In this document: one piece after another, positions 1-9,947 of the stretch | How the letters are laid out: the number at the start of each line of letters is the position of its first letter | Numbering within the stretch: the first letter of the stretch is position 1 | From: Ascochyta rabiei | Lineage: Eukaryota > Ascomycota > Dothideomycetes > Pleosporales > Didymellaceae | DNA length: 64,000 nucleotides | Assembly: GCF_004011695.2 (NCBI RefSeq) | Contig: NC_082410.1 | Location: 248,001-312,000 of the forward strand | Direction: 5' to 3' | The notes under the pieces: generated by a model | The model's database searches: none | What the model saw: only the letters and a program-made list of their open reading frames with translations | Told to the model about the DNA's origin: nothing | Translations under genes and position numbers: made by a program

Positions 1-1597
1 GGCTGCAGCGTGTTCAAAAACTTGAACAAGGCGCCGCCCCGCTCGGGAAACTCGAACATGAACATGTGCTCGTCAGCGGCGGCGCTGCGACCGCCGACCA
101 GGTAACGGATGTGTGACTTTGCGAGCTCGTCTTGCGAGAGATCGGTCGCTGTCATGCCCTCGACGGCAAGACGAGCGATGAGATCGGGCAGGTCGCGAGA
201 GCGCGTCGCGGCCTTGAGCTCGACACCGACCAGGATGTTGGCTTCCTGTGGGCCCGAGTAGCGGTAGCTGAACTCTGTGACGCCCATGGGATGGATGGTG
301 GAGACGAGCTTTGCGAAGGCGCCGGGGGTTTCGGGGATGGTGACGGAGAGCAGGGCTTCCTTGTTCTCACCCAGGGCCGCGCGCTCAGCGACGAAGCGGA
401 GGCGGTCAAAGTTCATGTTGGCACCACTGGCAACGGCGACGAGGCCGCGCTCGCGGTCGGGCGAGGGGTTGCGGCTGACCCACTTCTTCAAGCCAGCGAG
501 GGCAAGGGCGCCGGCGGGCTCGACAATGGAGCGTGTGTCCTCGAACATGTCCTTGATGGCGGCGCAGGTCTCGTCGGTGGTGACCTGGACGACCTCGTCG
601 ACGACGTCCTGGCAGATGCGGAAGGTCTCCTCGCCGACCGTCTTGACAGCGGCGCCGTCGGCGAACAGGCCGACTTCCTTGAGCAGCACGCGGCGGCCGG
701 CCTTGAGCGACTCGACCATGGCGTTGGCGTCGTACTGCTCGACGCCGATGATCCTGACGTGGGGGGCGATGCGCTTGATGTAGACGCCGATGCCGGCTAT
801 CAGGCCGCCGCCGCCGACGCAGCAGAAGACGGCGTGCAGGTTCTGCAGATTCGTCTGGCGCAGCAGCTCCAGGCCGACGGTGCCCTGGCCAGCAATGACG
901 TACGGGTCGTCGAAGGGCGGGATCTGGACGAGGCCGTGCAGCGTCTCGAGGCGGGCGGCCTCGGCCTTTGCGGCGTCGAAGTCGGCGCCGTGGAGGATGA
1001 CGGAGCCGCCGAGGCGCGAGACGTTCTTGTGCTTGATGTCGGGGGTGCCCGAGGGCATGACAATGGTGGCGGGGATCTTCAGGTGGCGGGCGGAGTAGGC
1101 GACGCCCTGGGCGTGGTTGCCGGCGCTGCACGCAACCACGCCCCGCCAGCGGTGCTTGGGGTCGAGGTGGGCCATTTTGTTGTAGGCGCCGCGCAGCTTG
1201 AAGCTGAAGACGGGCTGCAGGTCCTCGCGCTTGAGCAGGACATTGCACTCGAGCCGGTTGCTGAGGTTGGTGGCGTGCGTGAGCGGCGTCTCGCTGACGA
1301 CCTCGTACACGCGCGACGTGAGGATGAGGCGCAGATACTGGGGCGGCGGGCGTCAGACACTCGCGGCTCGGTCAAGGGGTCCCGTGGCACGTGACCTACA
1401 TCAGGATACCCGTTGGGCAGCAGGAACGCCTCGGGCACCACGCTGCTCTTGTCGCGCGACGACTCGTTGGGCGGGCTGGGGGTCGCCGTGTACTCTGTGA
1501 GCGCGAGGCCCGTCTGCTTGGGCGTGCGCGGCGAGCTGAGCCCATTGGGCGTGTTGTCAGGCGTCGTCGGCCGCGAGTAGTCTTCTACGGCTGCCAT
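1..1597 (-). CDS. ILV1: Threonine deaminase (threonine dehydratase), partial at window edge
   Basis: PLP enzyme that converts threonine to 2-oxobutyrate and ammonia, the first committed step of isoleucine synthesis. Exon 1 is 1597-1400 (66 codons) and exon 2 runs from 1337 to the window edge (445 codons). The 62-bp intron 1399-1338 starts GTAGGT and ends CAG; splicing turns NGYPD into NGYPDYLRLIL. The PLP-lysine segment [11 protein letters not shown] and the glycine loop SAGNHAQG follow. The regulatory ACT region begins near [18 protein letters not shown], and a second ACT start ([16 protein letters not shown]) reaches the window edge, so roughly the last 60 residues are missing. The start ATG lies in a strong CCACCATGGC context. 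Oddly, the N-terminus ([17 protein letters not shown]) is acidic and Pro/Ser/Thr-rich, not a typical mitochondrial presequence, so an upstream coding exon is possible. Identity is very secure; the start less so. Confidence 0.95.
1338..1399 (-). other. Intron 1 of ILV1
   Basis: The 62-bp intron has a GTAGGT donor and a CCCCAG acceptor. Reading through gives an off-family sequence after NGYPD, while removal restores the conserved [13 protein letters not shown] segment. Confidence 0.85.
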
Positions 1598-1807
1598 GGT
1601 GGGCGTGGTGGAGGTGAAGGGCGTGGAGGGCGTGGTGGAGTGGCTGGCAGCTGGACGCTCTCAATTCTGAAGCTCATGATTTGCAACGCCTGCATGCTTA
1701 ATCGGAGGGCCCCGCCTTTTGTGGGGCGCGCGGGGAGTGGCTCGCCTGTCCGATGCACGCACGCTCTTTGACTCTTTGTGTGCAAAGGTGGTGCACGGTG
1801 TTGTTCG

Positions 1808-1990
1808 CACGTGATGCGTCCTACACACGTGATGCACTCACTCCATCCACGTCATGCACACCATGCACGTGATGTACTTCATTCACGTGATGCACTCCAT
1901 GCACGTTATGCACTTCATGCACGTGATGCACTTCATGCACGTGATGCACTTCATTCACGTCATGCACTCCATTCACGTCATGCACGTCTT
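1808..1990. repeat. 18-bp tandem repeat with CACGTG palindromes, upstream of ILV1
   Basis: The repeat unit resembles CACGTGATGCACTTCATG. The CACGT core recurs at exactly 18-bp spacing at 1866, 1884, 1902, 1920, 1938, 1956 and 1974, with further copies at 1808 and 1826. Six units hold the full E-box CACGTG (1808, 1826, 1866, 1884, 1920, 1938); others read CACGTC or CACGTT. The array lies about 210-400 bp upstream of the ILV1 start and just beyond the 3' end of the hydrolase gene, so ILV1 is the only promoter it could plausibly serve. bHLH factors bind CACGTG, but a regulatory role is inference; it may be a simple minisatellite. Confidence 0.8.
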
Positions 1991-2049
1991 TCGGTGCAAC
2001 ACCACACACCAAAAGAATCTCATCTGGACCCGTGCTATCCAACCCCCCT

Positions 2050-3060
2050 CTACTCGGCCAGAAACCCAAGCACCAGCCCATTGAACTGCTCAGGCTTCTC
2101 CCAGTAACACCAGTGCCCTCCCCACTCCACCGCCACACCCCTCGCAAGCCCGCCATCATTGCCCCCGTTCGCCAACTCGACCACCTTGAGCGGCCCAGCA
2201 GCAGGGAAGCATCCACTCCTCGTGCTCGCAACCACCAGCGTCTTCGTCCGACTGCCGCTTCCCGGCCCGAAACTCTGCCTGATTGCGTCCCGCCAGTCCA
2301 GCGCTGTGTGATCGGCCATCAGCTTCCCATACCACCAGCCCTCTCCCTTGAGCGCTTCGCCAAGAAAGAAGCCTTCGTCGTCTTGCCATTCTTTGGTCTT
2401 TGAGGTGGGATCGCCTGCTTGAGGGTGCGATCGGTAGCCCAGACAAGCAGAGATGGTGCCTAGATGAGCCGTTCTGGCATCCTCTTCGAGCGTGCGCTGC
2501 ATCTCTGCCAATGCCTGCGGACAGTTGCAACCACGGTTACCAAACTCAGGGCCCCAATCGGAGAGATAGTTCTGCAATGGAGCCTGGTCGACATATATGA
2601 CGTGTGAAAACGTGCGCGTGCTGAAAAGCTCACAATACGACCTGCCGTGCTGTCAGCCCCTGCGCTTTCTTCCATCCAAGCATTTAGAGTACCAGAGGAT
2701 AGCTGCCCCGAGGCTTGTGCCAATCGCTGATATTTGGCCTTTGGGGAGCTGCAGGTGCTCGATCAAGTTGCTCAAATCCAAAGCCAGTCGTGCGACGTGG
2801 TATCCAGCACGTGGCTTTTCAGATTCGCCGTGACCGCGTAAATCAGGTACGATCACGTAGTACTTCTTCGAAAGCGACGAAGTATTGCGTTGGAAGACCT
2901 GCCCAGACCCTGTGAAACCATGGAGCTTGTGAACAAGTCAATCAGCGTGTCGTGATGAGCTCTGGAGACGATGACCTACCAGAATCAACGGCGGGCTACT
3001 ACTGTCACCATGCGTCTCGTAGTGTAGACTCACACCATCGTTTGCTTTGAAAGCAGGCAT
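2050..3060 (-). CDS. Alpha/beta hydrolase family protein, three exons
   Basis: Predicted 301-aa single-domain hydrolase. Exons are 3060-2980, 2925-2693 and 2641-2050, with 54-bp (2979-2926) and 51-bp (2692-2642) introns that keep the frame. The order is typical of the fold: oxyanion-hole LLHGFTGSG near residue 27, then PDLRGHGESEKP, then the nucleophile elbow GTSLG (catalytic Ser). Splicing joins AILW to SYCELF and VIYVDQAP. The C-terminal catalytic His is probably in GGHWCYWEKPEQF near residue 285. There is no signal peptide, so a cytosolic enzyme is likely. The substrate cannot be told from sequence; related fungal proteins are annotated as esterases, haloperoxidase-like enzymes or epoxide-hydrolase-like enzymes. 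The gene lies in the same orientation as ILV1 but is separated from it by the E-box array. Confidence 0.9.
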
Positions 3061-3429
3061 GTTTCAGTTTCCACTGCGATTGGAGTACACCCCCAGGTGC
3101 ATGTGCCCGCATCCGAGGCCGAAAGACAGATTCGACGCTAGCCTGACAAGGGAAAACCTACCGGCTTACCACCATGGACCTCAATCCAGCATCGCTGCCA
3201 AGCCATCCGTTCTACAATTTCTACAATTATTTTGGTCGTCAATTCTTGGCTATTTCAGATTTCCGAGCAACCAGTACGAAGGCTGTTACGGCAGTATCAC
3301 ATGATCAATATGTCCAGTTAACAACAGACTTTTGTTGAGCTGGCTACTGGAATCGTAAGCTTCCATGACAAAATTTCCCCACACATGCCATACCAGTCCA
3401 AAGTCATAAGGCTCCTCGAGCTCGCTCGA
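3061..3429. other. Intergenic, no gene recognised
   Basis: This stretch upstream of the hydrolase start has short open frames on both strands but no family resemblance, motif or splice pattern that I can support. It presumably includes the hydrolase promoter. Confidence 0.5.
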
Positions 3430-4014
3430 CTATGCCTCACAAGGTCCAGCAAGCTGTTTCGCTCGTAGAAACTTAGCCTCGATTTCGTCGGTGCTCTCGA
3501 CGTACCACTTCTTGAAGTCCTGCTTCGACACCATTGCCAGCCATGGGCCTGCCGTGTACCTGCGCAACTCGCCCCTGGTCATAACACTCAACGAGCGAGC
3601 AAGTCCTTGTTGCGTCATCTTTGTACAATGTCCTTCCATTCTTGCCTATACATACTGCACGATAGCGTACAGGTGAGCACCTCAGCGGCTTCATACACAA
3701 AGAGTTTCGTCGAGCATCGAGCTGAGGTAAGGCTTCATCTGACCTGATTCTTTGCATTTGTCGCAAGACATAGGCAGCCAAGCGAAACGGGCCGGGTCTC
3801 ATTCTCTGCGATCACTATGGCGCGCATGTGTGTCTGGCTGGGCTGCTTGTCTCCTCCAAAGTCCTTCGCGGTCTTGCACACAAGCTTGTGAAACGTCCAG
3901 TCAAGCTTTTGGCAGCTATTCAAGCGGTAACAGGTCTCCTTACAAGCGCTTCATCTCATAGTACCCTTCTACGAGCACATCATACAGAAGCCATCGCAAG
4001 GATTGGCCTTGGTA
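3430..4014 (-). pseudogene. Decayed MYND-type zinc-finger gene
   Basis: Minus strand from about 4014 reads as a MYND finger (C-x2-C ... C-x2-C-x4-Y-C-x3-C ... H-x3-C) carrying lesions. CMMC is followed by KGTMR with a TAG before it and a TGA after it. Next come SACKETCYRLNSCQKLDW and TFHKLVCK. The TGA sits where the family has a zinc Cys, and the Y-R of CYRLNSC stands where Y-C is expected. Downstream, ENETRP must shift one base to continue as RFAWLPMSCDKCKESG, ending at a TGA at 3691-3693. Frames further down (3430-3680) hold ATRTCSLV and RRYTAGPWLAMV, which may be the eroded C-terminal part, but that is weaker. Two in-frame stops plus a frameshift make it a pseudogene unless intron structure has fooled me. 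Confidence 0.55.
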
Positions 4015-4793
4015 AAGATAGTGGACGAGATGTTATGTCTTACGCAAAATAGAGAGGTATACAATAGTAAAGGAGGCGTGGCGAGAATGGTGTGAACGCT
4101 GTTGATTCATAACATGCTAGTGTCTCCACCACTGCAGTTTGCTTGAGGAGAAGGAAGCAAGGCGCCGGCTACATGCATCTCAAAAGGCACCAGAATGACG
4201 CGCTATTCGCAATCGCGGTGATTACAAACAATCCAAGCCTCCCGTCATGTCCAGCACTCTGCCACCTTGAACAGAAGCTCCTTCTTTTCCTAGCTCGTCG
4301 CTGCTCCAAAATAAAATGTCGTTGCATAGTCATCTCAAACCGCTTGCCATGTCATGTGCGCTTTGTTGTACTTCTTGGAATAACAGGCCTATCAAATTAT
4401 CATGAAACACCCGAAATGTCGACAGACCCGTACCAGCTCAAAGTCCAGCCCAGAACTGCTTTTCAGCGCAAATACTGGCTCGCACACCGCGACAGCCGGG
4501 CCCGGCTTCAGGTGAATGGTCGACGTGGTCGAGCACAGTGTTGGAGATCGAGCTTTCCTCTCCATGTAGCGTGTTCGCTTTGATTTTTTCCTCGTTTGGT
4601 GGCATTTACAACTACAGAAACTAAAGCTTCTTCCAAGTGCATTCCCACTTTTACAGATCCTTGCGTGCGCACTTCATGCTGCAAGGCATGGATGTTTGAG
4701 TAGGGTCGTCGATCAAATTCAGGTTTTGCAGCGATGAACATGGTCATTGTGGTATCCTGTCAAGATTCGTCTACCTCTGTCTACTTCCGTCAT
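4015..4793. other. Intergenic, no gene recognised
   Basis: Nearly 800 bp between the MYND pseudogene and the 3' end of the FAH-family gene. Open frames on both strands (for example plus 4143-4583) show no recognisable domain, and their composition does not look coding. Confidence 0.5.
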
Positions 4794-5740
4794 CTACGCG
4801 TACTCCACGGTATTCCTCAGTGTTCCAATCTGCGGTGTGAGCGAGACCTCCACGACATCCCCCGGCTTCAGGAACTGCGGGTTCTTCATGGCGTACCCGA
4901 CGCCCGCACACGTCCCTGTCATGACTACAGTACCCTTCTTCAGCGTTGTGCCTTGGCTGCTGAAAGCGACGAGCGTGGGGATCTTGAAGCACAAGTCGTC
5001 GATGCCTGAGTTCTGGCGGAGCTCGCCGTTGACCCGTGTCTGGAGCTGGAGTTTGCTTGGGTCGGGGATCACCTTCGTGCTGACGATTTGGGGTCCGAGG
5101 GGCGCGTATGTGTCGAAGCCCTTGGAGAAGTTCCACTGCGGGACGGTGCCGGCGAGGTTGGGGTCGCGCTGCCACTTGCGAGAAGAGACGTCGTTGCCGG
5201 ACATATAACCACCAATGTAGTCGAAAGCATCGGCTTCGGATACGTCCTTGCAGTCTTTGGAAATGATGAAGCAGAGCTCGCCTTCGTAGTCGGCTTGATT
5301 GTCTTGTGCGATCTTGGGAATTACAATGGGACCATTGTGGTCCGCCAGGCAGGTGTTGGCTTTGATGAACGTGCTGGGATGAGGGGGGAGGGTACGGCCT
5401 CCTTCCTGAACTAAAGTATTCATCAACAATCTGTTTGTTTTTTCAGGTAGACGGGCAACTAACTGTGCTTGATGAAGTTCAGCCCGATGCATCGAATGAT
5501 GGGCACCTCATCGACGGTCACGGGACCGAGCAGCTTCTTCACTGTGACCTCCTCATCTGTGACCTTGGTGGCGGCATCGAAAACATCTCCATTGGCTACA
5601 TTGATAACCTTGGCCTTCAGTCCCGTCTCTTCGGTTGTTGTGCCGACATCAAAGTCGGGGGAGGGGAGAATGGGTTGACCCCGCAATTCGCGGCCATCTG
5701 TAGAAATGAAGCGGATGAGCCTGTCCCAGTTGGGTGCCAT
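4794..5740 (-). CDS. Fumarylacetoacetate hydrolase-fold (FAH family) protein
   Basis: Predicted 297-aa protein. Exon 1 is 5740-5464 and exon 2 is 5410-4794; the 53-bp intron (5463-5411) begins GTTAGT and ends TTTAG. The splice rebuilds the family signature CIGLNFIKHIQEGGR, which fixes it, since two other nearby AG acceptors break the frame. Exon 2 carries PPHPSTFIKANTCL, the acidic metal-binding segment DYEGELCFI, and DYIGGYMSGNDVSSRKWQRD, followed by TRVNGELRQ and GTCAGVGYAM. The fold binds Mg2+ through these Glu/Glu/Asp residues and acts on beta-dicarbonyl compounds. Length and pattern fit the FAHD1/FAHD2 side of the family (acylpyruvase, oxaloacetate decarboxylase or tautomerase activities) better than the longer tyrosine-pathway FAH, so the reaction is uncertain. 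No targeting peptide is evident. Confidence 0.92.
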
Positions 5741-6269
5741 TGTGACTGGACGTGTGTGGTTTTGAGGACACGATTCAAAGTGATAGGACAAGAGCCAGTG
5801 GTAGGTGGAGTGTATTATATGGGTATCGTCGAAGAAGGGTATACGTTCTACCGGTCTACCATGCCGTTGTTTGTTGCCAGGGTACCTAGCCCCGCAAACC
5901 CGCGGAAAGAGCAAACGGCTAGCCTTAGCAACGTGCGATTGGTTGAGACCCATCGGTTCGGCGATAGATGTACGGCCGGGGTACAATTTGCGAACAACCT
6001 CGCACGACCACGATAGGTTTGTGGAGAATATGCGGTACCGTCATCGTGTCTAGGTCTATCGGGCATCGGTTGCTGCAAGACCGAGGCGCGTTTGGTACAT
6101 GTAGGAGTGTCTTGGTCCTGTGCGGCATCCGGCAGACCGACAGAGCCGCTGTCGCGCTGTTGAGCAGTGAGATCAGATGCATCACGAGAAACACAAGAGG
6201 CAAATCATGAAGAGAAGTGAGCCACATAGCTCGGACAAGATGGGTATCATTTCAGTCGTCAAAGTGCTA
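5741..6269. other. Intergenic region between the FAH-family gene and NOG2
   Basis: It holds the promoter side of the FAH-family gene and the 3' side of NOG2. Several short frames exist on both strands, but none has recognisable protein features. Confidence 0.5.
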
Positions 6270-8674
6270 CTACGCCTTCCGTTGCCGCTTCTTCGCCTTC
6301 GATAAGGCTGCCGATATTGCTGCGATATCTGCTTCCACATCTTCATCGTCTTCACTTGCATCATCGACCTCGGGGGCTTCCAGAGACACGCCACCAGCGA
6401 GATCCGCCTCTTCATCCTCATCGTCGTCCTCGTCAACCTCGTCATCCAGCTCTGCGCTATCGTCGTCGCTGAAGCCATCAAACTCGCCATCGGTCTTCTC
6501 AGCCTCGTCCTGAGGCGCGCCGGTGGTGTCTACGGTAGCAGCAAGGCTTGTAGCAGCTTCACCCTCGGCACCGCGTTTCCTCTTTTTGCTCATCTCGCCC
6601 AGCGCACCATCACGACCCTCGACACCAACCGCGGGGCCTTGCTCGCCCTCCTTGTATGGCGGAGGTGTGAACCAAGGGAGCTTTCCACGGATCCAGTCGT
6701 TCAGTACCATCTTGGCAGCGCCGTCGATGTCAGCCTCACCACCCTTGAGAAGACGTCCGCTCTTTCTGCAGAGGATCTCGAGGAATGTGACTGAATCAGT
6801 AGCAGGCTCCTTCAGCTCGTACGTCCGCTGCAAGTACTTTGGCTGCACTCGCCTGAGCACGGCGGGGATGTATTGTGAAGGGTACTCGACGTTCTCGACT
6901 CGGACACTGCCTCTCAGCAGGAGATCCTCGTCTGTGTCCTCCTGGTTCGGCGGCACGATACCCGGGCAATCGATCATGTAGATCCTCTTCATGAGTGTGA
7001 TGTACTGCCAGACCTTTGTCTCGCCAGCAATGGGTGCAACCACACAGACCTTCTTCTTGCGCAGGGTGTTGATGATGGACGACTTTCCGGTGTTGGGATA
7101 GCCGACCATGCCGACGGAGATCTGCTTGCGGTCGCTGTGGAGGGAGGAGAATTGACGGAGAAGGGCGATGAGGGAGCCCTTTCCGAAGGAGTTGTTGATG
7201 TTGGCGTGGAAGGCTGAGAGGGGTGTTAGCAGTGAGTGAGTGATGGGAGGAGCGACAACACATACCAAGTGTGGGAAACTCTTTGCTGAGGTGTCTGACC
7301 CAGGCAGCCTGTGATGGTGTTAGCCAGTGTCGTTTTGCAAGTCGAAAGAAGCGTGCTTGGGACAAAGGCATGTGTGAAGCATTACTAAGAGGACCGCCAC
7401 AAGAACCCGCGAGGCGGAGTCGGCCCTCAACTCAAACAGATCACTCTGAACTCTAGCGACGGCCACCAAAACGGAAGCCATCCACCCGCAGCCAAGACGG
7501 CGTTGGGAAAGCGAGTCGGTCTCAATCTTCCCAGTTTGTAACAGAACCAGTTCATGGAGAATATTTCGCGAGGAAAAAGAATAGGTCCTTGACTTAAAAT
7601 GGGGAATGGAAGGTGGGCCGGGGAGGCGAGGGGAGGAGAGGGAAGGGGAGGGAAGGGGAGGGTCGAGTATGAGAGGGGTTGTGGGTGTTTCCAAGACTTA
7701 CAGCTACCTTGGAGGGCACCAGATCGACCTTGTTCAGGACAAAGACCAGGTGCTTGTGGGGGGCCTCTGTGCGAATGTACTTTTCGACACTGCGGCAGCG
7801 GGTGCCGTTGGGGTCGCGAGCGTCGAGGACGTGGAGGATGACGTCGCTCGAGTCGATGACCTTGTACAGCTCGTTCCAGATGCGCTTGCTGGTGCCCTTC
7901 ATGAAGATGAACTCGCGGGCGCTGGCCAGGTCGCCGTCCTTGTTCTCTTCGTCGGGCTCGCCCGAGGTGCCGGACAGCAGCTTGGCCTGCTCGAGGCGGT
8001 CGAGGTAGCTCTCGTGCATGGTGCCTGTGCGGGTGGCGAGGTCCTCGATGGAGCTGAAGTCGAGCTTGGGCTTCTTGCGCTGGGCCTTGTTGCCGAAGGT
8101 CTCGGAGAAGGGCTGGGAGGAGACGGCGATCTTGGCGGCGTGCTGCTTGAGGCCGTTGATGTTGCCCTTTTCCTCAATCAGGCTCATGGGCAGCTTGTTG
8201 CGCTTCATGAGGAAGGTGGTGGGGTCCGAGGCCTGGGCCTGGACGGCGGAGCGGAACGAGTCGAGGGCATCCTGGGAGATGACGCGCGTGTTGTTGAACC
8301 ACTTGCGGTTGGGCTCGACGCGGGCGACGGGGGCCTCGCGCGACTGGTACGAGGCGGCCTTTGTGATGTCACCGGCGGCGTTGCGCTGGGCCTTGCCGTC
8401 GGTGAGGCGCTTGAGGACCTTAACCTTTTTGGCCGAGCTGGGCGTTGTTAGTTGCAGTCGGTGGGGGAGTTGTGTGATGATGTAGGAGGATTTGGTATAG
8501 CAGAGCATAGCAGAGCATAGCAGAGCATAGCATAGCAGAGTATACCATATCCCATCCCACCCTATCAGGCGCATACCGGTAGAAATTCTCGCCCTTGACC
8601 TTGACGTTGCCCATGCCATCGCCGGTCTTACCCTGGCGCTCCTTGCGGCTGGCCTCTTTCTTTCCTGTACCCAT
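6270..8674 (-). CDS. NOG2: Nucleolar GTP-binding protein 2 (Nog2/NGP-1), 60S ribosome assembly GTPase
   Basis: Circularly permuted GTPase that checks pre-60S particles before nuclear export. Four exons are 8674-8577, 8437-7702, 7308-7266 and 7213-6270, giving 606 aa. Introns are 139, 393 and 52 bp. Joins give [35 protein letters not shown] and [16 protein letters not shown]. The permuted order is visible: G4 [10 protein letters not shown] (about residue 270) precedes G1 GYPNTGKSS and G3 DCPG. The N-terminus [20 protein letters not shown] is basic. The C-terminal third ends in long Asp/Glu runs and a KAKKRQRKA tail, as usual for nucleolar assembly factors. The 43-nt third exon is tiny but its phases fit perfectly. 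It is divergent from the mS26-like gene across 352 bp, a possible shared promoter for two ribosome-related genes. Confidence 0.95.
7309..7701 (-). other. Long intron 2 of NOG2 with a G-rich tract
   Basis: This 393-bp intron has a GTAAGT donor and a CACAG acceptor and is seven times longer than its neighbour of 52 bp. Near its donor end, plus strand 7618-7664 is a run of G-clusters (GGGGAGG, GGGGAGGG), that is, pyrimidine-rich in the transcript. A G-quadruplex in the DNA is possible but inferred. Confidence 0.7.
8438..8576 (-). other. Intron 1 of NOG2 with a 10-bp microsatellite
   Basis: The 139-bp intron (donor GTATGC, acceptor CCCAG) contains about four to five copies of AGCATAGCAG on the plus strand at 8495-8541. 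Confidence 0.7.
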
Positions 8675-9026
8675 GTTTGCGGTGCAGTGCGGTGTCTCGT
8701 GTCGCGGCTCCCAGTGGTGGGGAGATTGGCGGTGGAGGAGCGATGGCCGATTTTCACGGTTGAACTTTTTCTCAGCGCGCTGCTGCACATGCGCCCTAGC
8801 GCGCCTTGGCACAACTTTTCGCAGCGCACCCACCGTGTGGACAGGACGCAAGTCACTGCGCATCGAGTCCCGGCGCCTCGAGCAGCTCTGCACCGGGCCA
8901 GGCAAACACGCGACCCCATTGACACCCGCCATCGCCATTGCCATTGCCATCGCCGTCGCCACCATCATCGCCATCACCATCACCATCACCATCACCGTCA
9001 CCATCACCATCGCCATCACCACCTCC
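8675..9026. promoter_or_regulatory. Divergent intergenic region NOG2 / mS26-like gene
   Basis: The 352 bp separate two divergent start codons and must contain both promoters. GC-rich repeats of GCGC occur near 8776-8805. From about 8930 to the plus-strand ATG there is a continuous CAT/CAC/GCC triplet tract. Coupled expression is inference from head-to-head layout. Confidence 0.55.
8930..9024 (+). repeat. CCATCA/CCATTG hexamer microsatellite abutting a start codon
   Basis: Imperfect triplet/hexamer repeat (CCATTGCCATCG, then CATCAC repeated) about 95 bp long, ending at the ATG at 9027. It lies in the 5' UTR of the mS26-like gene if the start is right. In other frames it would encode His runs or Ala/Ile/Thr runs. 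Confidence 0.8.
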
Positions 9027-9947
9027 ATGCCGCCCAGGATCTCCGCCCGCGCCGCCTGGGCCTCGCCGCCGCCCGCCAGCTGCCTCCACGCCCACGCCCA
9101 CGTCCGCCCCTTCTCCGCCACACGGCCCGCGCTGGCCCTCGGCCCCCAGTCCCCCAACTACATCGAGGTGCCGCAGCCGGCGCAGCCCACGTTCCCCCTC
9201 GACCCCGACCTCAAGGGCCACCTGCCCATCCCGCGCGACATCTTCCAGACACGCAACCAGCACCCCAAGCACTCGGACGCCTTCCTGCGCAAGTCGACCA
9301 AGGATGCAAAGCACCCAAAGGCCCCCGGGCCCTTCAGCCGCGACGCCGACCTCCGCCTGTACAAGCAGCGCCTGGCCGACGCCCGCAAACTCGCCCTGAA
9401 GGAGGGCGTCCAGGAGCTGCACGCCCGCAAGCTCGCCTCGGACGCCCAGCACCTGCACCGCATCCAGAAGAGCGGCGAGCTGCGCACCGCCCTGGCCATG
9501 GCGCCCCGCCGCCGCGTCGACGTCCTGACCGACACCTCCGTCTCCAAGGGCGTGCGCGACTTCCTCGCCGACGCCCTCCCCGCCGCCAACAAGAACAGGG
9601 ACGCGCGAACAAGGGCCTACGAGCGCAGACTGGCCGCCCAGCAGGCCGTGCGCGAGGCCCGTCTGCACGACCTTTACACCAACGCCCGCCACTTCATCGT
9701 CAGCGAGGAGCAGCTCGACGACGCCATTGAGAAGACGTTCGGCACAGAAGACTCGCCCATCGGCTGGGACGTCAGGGGCAACATGGGCCCTCGCGCAGAG
9801 GGCAAGGAGGGCCTGTCGCCCTGGCACGGGCCCATGCCCGAGGGTGTCGGCGACAGGATGAACAAGCTGCGTGGTGGCGAGGGCGTCGGCCTGGCCAAGG
9901 AGCGGGTCAAGAAGCTGGCCGAGGTCCTGACCGGTGGAAAAATGTAA
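9027..9947 (+). CDS. Mitochondrial small-subunit ribosomal protein, mS26/Pet123-like
   Basis: Intronless 306-aa protein. The start at 9027 gives an Arg/Ala/Ser-rich, acid-poor N-terminus (MPPRISARAAW) and a likely presequence end at RPFSATRPA, typical of mitochondrial import. The mature part begins PNYIEVPQPAQPTFP, then LPIPRDIFQTRN, followed by long basic helices (ADARKLALKEGVQELHARKL; TRAYERRLAAQQAVREARL), and ends LAEVLTGGKM. This layout (Pro-rich start, IPRDIF motif, basic coiled helices) recalls fungal mS26 (Pet123) from memory; I cannot confirm it by alignment. The same frame is open upstream to 8595, but that would overlap NOG2 exon 1 and translate the triplet repeat. It is convergent with the cupin gene, 281 bp away. 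Confidence 0.7.
   Translation: MPPRISARAAWASPPPASCLHAHAHVRPFSATRPALALGPQSPNYIEVPQPAQPTFPLDPDLKGHLPIPRDIFQTRNQHPKHSDAFLRKSTKDAKHPKAPGPFSRDADLRLYKQRLADARKLALKEGVQELHARKLASDAQHLHRIQKSGELRTALAMAPRRRVDVLTDTSVSKGVRDFLADALPAANKNRDARTRAYERRLAAQQAVREARLHDLYTNARHFIVSEEQLDDAIEKTFGTEDSPIGWDVRGNMGPRAEGKEGLSPWHGPMPEGVGDRMNKLRGGEGVGLAKERVKKLAEVLTGGKM

Noticed and set aside
132..1394. 420-codon plus-strand open frame
   Set aside because: It is the antisense shadow of ILV1, which is GC-rich and matches threonine deaminase residue by residue on the minus strand.
1854..2084. His/Met-rich short frames over the 18-bp repeat
   Set aside because: They arise from translating a tandem DNA repeat in several frames at once.
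7606..8451. 281-codon plus-strand open frame
   Set aside because: Antisense of NOG2 exon 2, without any domain.
8595..9026. Longer start for the mS26-like protein
   Set aside because: It would overlap NOG2 exon 1 and translate the triplet microsatellite, while the start at 9,027 gives a good mitochondrial presequence.
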